Shown here: positions 11,192 through 14,949 of the stretch, piece by piece
Numbering within the stretch: position 1 is the stretch's first letter
Layout: every line of letters starts with the position of its first letter
Source: an uncultured Ruthenibacterium sp.
GTDB taxonomy: Bacteria; Bacillota; Clostridia; Oscillospirales; Ruminococcaceae
NCBI GenBank assembly: GCA_910587145.1
Contig: CAJUMH010000004.1
Span: forward strand, 98,522-113,470
Direction of reading: 5' to 3'
Length of the DNA stretch: 14,949 nucleotides
The notes under the pieces: generated by a model
What the model was told of the DNA's origin: nothing
What the model saw: only the letters and a program-made list of their open reading frames with translations
Database searches by the model: none
Made by a program: the position numbers and the translations under genes

Positions 11192-12721
11192 ATGAAAAAG
11201 AAATTGGCTGCTCTTTTTTTGGCTGCCGTGATGATGCTCGGCTTGGCCGCATGCGGGAACGGAGCCTCGTCCCAATCGGCACAGACGCCTGCCGGCCCCT
11301 CCGCGGCGTCGGACGCGCAGTCTGCCCGGGCGGACAACACTGCCGGCGGCAAGGTTGTCATGTACTACCCGCTGGGCGCGATCCCCAGCGATCAGGATAA
11401 GGTCTCGCAGGCCATGCACGACTATGTGGAAGAAAAGTTAGGGCTGGATCTGGAGGTGCAGGTGGTGCCAAACAGTTCCTATGAAGATCAGCTCAATCTG
11501 ATTATGGCGGGCAGCGAGCAGATCGATCTGTGCCTTGTTTTTGGAAGAAATGTATCCAGCTATGTGGCGCGCGGCGGCCTTGTCGATCTGAACGAGCTGC
11601 TGGATACCTACGGCCCCGACATTCAGGCGTGTCTGGGAGATTACCTGAACGCCGGCTCGGTGGGAGGCGTGCGCTATCAGGTTCCCGTCAACCGCTCGCT
11701 GTTCTATCAGTATGGCATCGTTATGCGTAAGGATCTTTTGGATAAATACGAGATCGATCCGGCCGACATTCAAAGCGAAGAGGATCTTGACGCCGTTTTT
11801 GCCGCCATCAAGGCCGGTGAGCCCGATATGGCGATGGTACAGCCGGAAAGCACCACCATGTTTACCTATGTGGACTACGATTCCCTGAGCGACGATTTTG
11901 GCGTATTGATGAACTACGGCCAGAATTTGGACGTTGTCAATCTGTACGAGACGGACGAGTTCCGCGAACAGTGCGAGCAGCACCGTGAATGGTTCGAGAA
12001 GGGCTACATTGCCAGCGATGTTCTGACGAATACGGAATCCTCGGCGGATCTGGTAAAGGCCGGAAAGCTGTTCTCATTCACCTGCACGGTGGGCCCCGGC
12101 ACCAATCAGGACAAGAGCAACCAGTGCGGCCGCGATATGGTCTATGTCGCGCTGCGCAAGCCGTTCTCGTACACCGGAAAGGTGAGCACGTACGGCTGGG
12201 GCATCCTGAACAACAGCAAAAACCCCGAGGGCGCCATGCAGGTGCTCTATCTGATGTATTCCGACCCCGCTTTCCTCAATCTAATCGACTGGGGCATCGA
12301 GGGCGTGCACTATCAGCTGAAAGAGGGCTCCAGCCGCATCATCACCTTCGCGGACGGTGTAGACGACACGAGCAGCGGATACTTCCACAACTGGAGCTTT
12401 GCCTTCGGCGACCAGCTGAACGCCTATTTCTGGGACGGCACCGAGGAGGACTTCCCCGAGCAGGTGCGCGCCATGAACGAGAGTGCCATTCAAAGCAAGG
12501 CCATGGGCTTTGCCTATGATATGAGCGAGGTGAAAAACGAGGTTACCGCTGTGAGCAATGTGGTGGATCAGTATGCGAAGGCCTTGACACTGGGCTGTGT
12601 GGATCCGGAAAAGACTCTGCCGGAATTCCAGCAGGCGCTGCGGGACGCCGGCATTGAAAATATCATTGCCGCAAAGCAGCAGCAGCTGAACACATGGGCC
12701 GAGGCCAGCGGCGTTTCCTGA
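11192..12721 (+). CDS. ABC sugar transporter lipoprotein binding protein, DUF3502-type
   Basis: A 509-residue extracellular solute-binding lipoprotein that should capture an oligosaccharide and hand it to the two permeases encoded downstream. The signal peptide ends in a lipobox LGLAAC with Cys21 as the lipidated residue, followed by a Ser/Ala/Pro linker to about residue 48. The mature fold starts KVVMYYPLGAIPSDQDKVSQ. The C-terminal region (from about 440) has NEVTAVSNVVDQY, VDPEKTLPEFQQALRDAGIE and KQQQLNTWAEA, matching the DUF3502 domain of binding proteins paired with LplB/YtcP-type permeases. AAGGAGG lies 9 nt before the ATG. Expression probably depends on the operator-like repeat upstream. 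A large hairpin follows the gene. The sugar is not predictable from sequence. Confidence 0.93.
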   Translation: MKKKLAALFLAAVMMLGLAACGNGASSQSAQTPAGPSAASDAQSARADNTAGGKVVMYYPLGAIPSDQDKVSQAMHDYVEEKLGLDLEVQVVPNSSYEDQLNLIMAGSEQIDLCLVFGRNVSSYVARGGLVDLNELLDTYGPDIQACLGDYLNAGSVGGVRYQVPVNRSLFYQYGIVMRKDLLDKYEIDPADIQSEEDLDAVFAAIKAGEPDMAMVQPESTTMFTYVDYDSLSDDFGVLMNYGQNLDVVNLYETDEFREQCEQHREWFEKGYIASDVLTNTESSADLVKAGKLFSFTCTVGPGTNQDKSNQCGRDMVYVALRKPFSYTGKVSTYGWGILNNSKNPEGAMQVLYLMYSDPAFLNLIDWGIEGVHYQLKEGSSRIITFADGVDDTSSGYFHNWSFAFGDQLNAYFWDGTEEDFPEQVRAMNESAIQSKAMGFAYDMSEVKNEVTAVSNVVDQYAKALTLGCVDPEKTLPEFQQALRDAGIENIIAAKQQQLNTWAEASGVS

Positions 12722-12759
12722 GCGCTGCCGTCCGGTGCGCATTTTAGAAAGCAAGTAAC

Positions 12760-12801
12760 GGCAAAGGCCCTCTGTCCTTTTACGGGCAAAGGGCCTTTGC
12801 C
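12760..12801 (+). terminator. Hairpin between binding protein and permease genes
   Basis: GGCAAAGGCCC (12760-12770) pairs perfectly with GGGCCTTTGCC (12791-12801) around a 20-nt loop. CAAAAG follows rather than a U-tract. It probably stabilises the upstream message or causes partial termination, giving more binding protein than permease, as in many sugar ABC operons. Confidence 0.65.
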
Positions 12802-12821
12802 CAAAAGAGCGAGGTTTTATT

Positions 12822-13754
12822 ATGAAACAGCCCCAAAAAGCAAGCAGACACCGGGCACATTTCCGGCAGTTTCTTCCGCTGTACCTCATGGCCCTGCCCG
12901 GGCTGTGCTATCTTTTTTTCAACAATTATATGCCGATGGCGGGCCTTTCCATCGCGTTTCTCGACGTGAATTACCAGAAGGGCATCTGGAACAGCGATTG
13001 GTGCGGCCTGAAAAACTTTGAATTTCTGTTTGCCACAAAGGACGCATGGATCATCACGCGCAATACAATCGGCTACAACCTGCTGTTCATCGTACTGGGC
13101 ACCGTTCTGGCTGTCGCCACCGCGGTTTTGCTCAACGAGATCGGGCACAAATTCTGGAACCGCTTTTTCCAGACATCAATCCTAATCCCATATCTGTTCT
13201 CTTACGTGATCATCAGCTATCTGGTATACGGGTTTTTAAGCCCGAACACCGGAATGTTCAACCATGTGCTGCAGCTTCTTGGGCAAGAACCCGTCTCATG
13301 GTATATGGAATCGAAATACTGGCCGTTCATTCTCACCTTTGTCGAGATGTGGAAAAAAACGGGCTATAACGCCGTTGTCTATTACGCCACGCTCGTGGGC
13401 ATCGACGAGACGCTCTACGAGGCCGCGCAGCTGGACGGCGCGGGAAAATACAAGCAGATATTCCGCATCACCATCCCGATGCTCAGCCCCACCATCATCA
13501 TGATGATGCTTTTGAGCGTTGGCAGGATCTTCCATTCGGATTTCGGCCTGTTTTACCAAATCCCGATGCAGACGGGCGTATTGAAAAACGTAACCTCCAC
13601 CATCGACACCTATGTGTACAACGGCCTGATGACATTGGGCGATGTCGGCATGTCTTCGGCGGCCGGCTTTTATCAATCCATCGTCGGGTTTCTTCTGGTG
13701 CTTACGTCCAACTGGCTTGTAAAACACAAAAAACTGGAAGGGAGCCTGTTCTGA
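12822..13754 (+). CDS. ABC sugar transporter permease, LplB-like
   Basis: A 310-residue inner-membrane permease with about six transmembrane helices (about 17-40, 82-104, 116-140, 166-190, 220-237 and 282-302). The cytoplasmic EAA loop that docks the ATPase is YEAAQLDGAGKYKQIF (199-214), ending in the ITIPMLSPT helix. The N-terminal YLMALPGLCYLFFNNYMPM and the VTSTIDTYVYNGLM segment are typical of LplB-type polysaccharide permeases. GCGAGG precedes the ATG. The second permease starts 1 nt after its stop, so the two are translationally coupled and should form a heterodimer. Confidence 0.95.
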   Translation: MKQPQKASRHRAHFRQFLPLYLMALPGLCYLFFNNYMPMAGLSIAFLDVNYQKGIWNSDWCGLKNFEFLFATKDAWIITRNTIGYNLLFIVLGTVLAVATAVLLNEIGHKFWNRFFQTSILIPYLFSYVIISYLVYGFLSPNTGMFNHVLQLLGQEPVSWYMESKYWPFILTFVEMWKKTGYNAVVYYATLVGIDETLYEAAQLDGAGKYKQIFRITIPMLSPTIIMMMLLSVGRIFHSDFGLFYQIPMQTGVLKNVTSTIDTYVYNGLMTLGDVGMSSAAGFYQSIVGFLLVLTSNWLVKHKKLEGSLF

Positions 13755-13755
13755 A

Positions 13756-14658
13756 ATGGGAATGAAAAAGAAAAAGGGCCTGGAACCGGCTTCCGTAATC
13801 GGCTATGCGGTGCTGGCCGTGATGTCGGTACTCGCGATCGTTCCGTTCGCGCTGATGTTTGTCGCGTCTGTTTCCAGCGAGCAATCCATTACCCAAAACG
13901 GCTATTCGCTGTTTCCCTCCGAATTCAGCCTGGATGCCTACCGGTATCTGGGGGCAAACGCGTCCATTATAAGCCGCGCCTATCTGACAACGGCGCTTGT
14001 GGCGCTTGTCGGTACGTTTCTGGGCCTGATGATGACCTTGCTGCTCGCCTATGCGCTGTCGCGCCAAAACCTGCCCGGACGCTCAATTTTGAATTTTTAC
14101 GTTATTTTTACCATGCTGTTCCACGGCGGGCTCGTCGCCACCTACCTTGTCTATACCGAGCAGTTCCACATCAAAAATACATATTTTGCGCTGCTCGTTC
14201 CCTCCCTGCTGATGAACGCCTTCAACGTGATGCTGGCGCGCAACTACTTTACCAGCAGCATCCCCGCCTCGCTGATCGAGGCCGCAAAGATTGACGGCGC
14301 GTCGGAGTTCAAGGTGTTCTGGCGGATCGTGTTCCCCATTTCGATGCCGATCATCGCCACCATCGGCATGTTTATTTTTATCGCCTATTGGAATGACTGG
14401 AACAATGGCCTATACTACTTAACAGACCCAAGGTTTTATAACATTCAGAATGTTTTGAACGATATGCTCAAAAATATTCAGTTCCTAAAAAATCACAGCG
14501 AGCTCGGCGGCGAAATAATGGCCGCGATGGCAAACCTGCCCAGCTCCAGTGTCCGCATGGCGATTGCGGCCGTAGTGGCGATTCCGGTGCTGCTGGTATT
14601 CCCGTTTTTTGAAGGGTTTTTTGTCAAGGGCATTGTGCTGGGCGGCGTAAAGGAATAG
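13756..14658 (+). CDS. ABC sugar transporter permease, YtcP/AraQ-like
   Basis: A 300-residue partner permease with six predicted transmembrane helices (about 14-38, 76-100, 111-132, 142-160, 196-214 and 268-290). The EAA loop is IEAAKIDGASEFKVFWRI (174-191), followed by PISMPIIATI. The C-terminus FFEGFFVKGIVLGGVKE is typical of the carbohydrate uptake CUT1 group. The start ATG lies 1 nt after the previous stop, with AAGGGAG inside the preceding gene; another ATG two codons on is possible. No ATPase gene follows within the window. Such importers often share an MsmK-type ATPase encoded elsewhere, which I infer here. Confidence 0.95.
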   Translation: MGMKKKKGLEPASVIGYAVLAVMSVLAIVPFALMFVASVSSEQSITQNGYSLFPSEFSLDAYRYLGANASIISRAYLTTALVALVGTFLGLMMTLLLAYALSRQNLPGRSILNFYVIFTMLFHGGLVATYLVYTEQFHIKNTYFALLVPSLLMNAFNVMLARNYFTSSIPASLIEAAKIDGASEFKVFWRIVFPISMPIIATIGMFIFIAYWNDWNNGLYYLTDPRFYNIQNVLNDMLKNIQFLKNHSELGGEIMAAMANLPSSSVRMAIAAVVAIPVLLVFPFFEGFFVKGIVLGGVKE

Positions 14659-14682
14659 AAGCGGAAAAGAGAGGAAACCGGT

Positions 14683-14949
14683 ATGGCAGGAAAAAACACC
14701 ATCAACGGAAGGCTGGTACGCATCTACTGCTGCTTTGCTATACCGCTTGCGATCATCCGAAAGAAGCATCGGCCGTTCCTTTTCCATGGCGGCATCGGTT
14801 CCCGAACCCGGCGCGGCGTGTCTTTTTGTATGGGAAAAGCGTCAGACCGGCGCCCAAAAGGGAAGGAGCCGGAAAAGCGGAGGGGCCGGAAGAGGGATTA
14901 TTCCTTCCAGATGGGCTCTTTTAGTACCCAGCGGCCGGCGGCGTCCTTT
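14683..14949 (+). CDS. Possible gene after the permeases, open to the edge
   Basis: An ATG with AGAGAGG 7 nt upstream opens a frame of 89 codons to the window end. The first 28 residues (MAGKNTINGRLVRIYCCFAI, then PLAIIRKK) could be a membrane-anchored start, such as that of a sensor kinase or enzyme. After that the frame turns Arg/Lys-rich without hydrophobic pattern and looks non-coding. It may be a real gene start, a decayed gene, or chance. It conflicts with the leftward candidate at 14898-14949, and both are unlikely to be real in full. Confidence 0.3.
   Translation, partial: MAGKNTINGRLVRIYCCFAIPLAIIRKKHRPFLFHGGIGSRTRRGVSFCMGKASDRRPKGKEPEKRRGRKRDYSFQMGSFSTQRPAASF
14898..14949 (-). CDS. 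Possible 3' end of a leftward gene
   Basis: On the minus strand the last 16 codons before a TAA at 14898-14900 read KDAAGRWVLKEPIWKE. The composition looks like a genuine protein C-terminus and differs from the surrounding low-information sequence. Only this end is in the window, so the family cannot be named. Confidence 0.4.
   Translation of the reverse strand, partial: KDAAGRWVLKEPIWKE

Overview
The window looks like chromosomal DNA of a GC-rich member of the Clostridia, perhaps an Oscillospiraceae/Ruminococcaceae-type gut bacterium. This is inferred from AGGAGG-type ribosome sites, GTG and TTG starts, a DUF5685/J-like/membrane-protein operon, an rmuC, an rsmD-coaD pair, and an LplB/YtcP-type sugar ABC operon. 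No database search was possible.

Left end (1-2260, all genes leftward): a serine recombinase lies upstream of a protein with three Cys-rich repeats and an AP2 DNA-binding domain. Then come two consecutive RNA elements matching the c-di-GMP-I (GEMM) riboswitch, an intrinsic terminator, and the start of a secreted protein that runs off the window. Between the recombinase and AP2 genes sit two perfect 25-bp inverted repeats (1489-1513 and 1615-1639), each itself a palindrome like a Hin/Gin crossover site. They enclose 101 bp with a good promoter. As sequenced, that promoter faces right into a hairpin plus nine T; if the segment inverted, it would face the AP2 gene. I read this as a candidate phase-variable promoter switch upstream of a c-di-GMP-controlled surface or secreted gene.

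Middle (2260-7222): a leftward three-gene operon encodes a DUF5685 protein, a J-like protein with a broken HPD motif and Cys-rich tail, and a polytopic membrane protein; it has a clear promoter. A rightward GNAT acetyltransferase gene follows. Its 3' end, stop codon included, belongs to four tandem 60-bp repeats. A convergent polysaccharide deacetylase comes next.

Right (7353-10525): rmuC has a strongly structured leader. It is followed by an rsmD-coaD-coiled-coil operon with its own consensus promoter and tight or overlapping gene junctions.

Right end (10526-14949): a 666-nt gene-free stretch with two intrinsic terminators and an operator-like inverted repeat leads into a carbohydrate ABC importer: a lipoprotein binding protein and two permeases, with no ATPase in the window. 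A large hairpin after the binding-protein gene may set its excess over the permeases. The last 290 nt are unclear: a rightward reading frame open to the edge overlaps the probable 3' end of a leftward gene.
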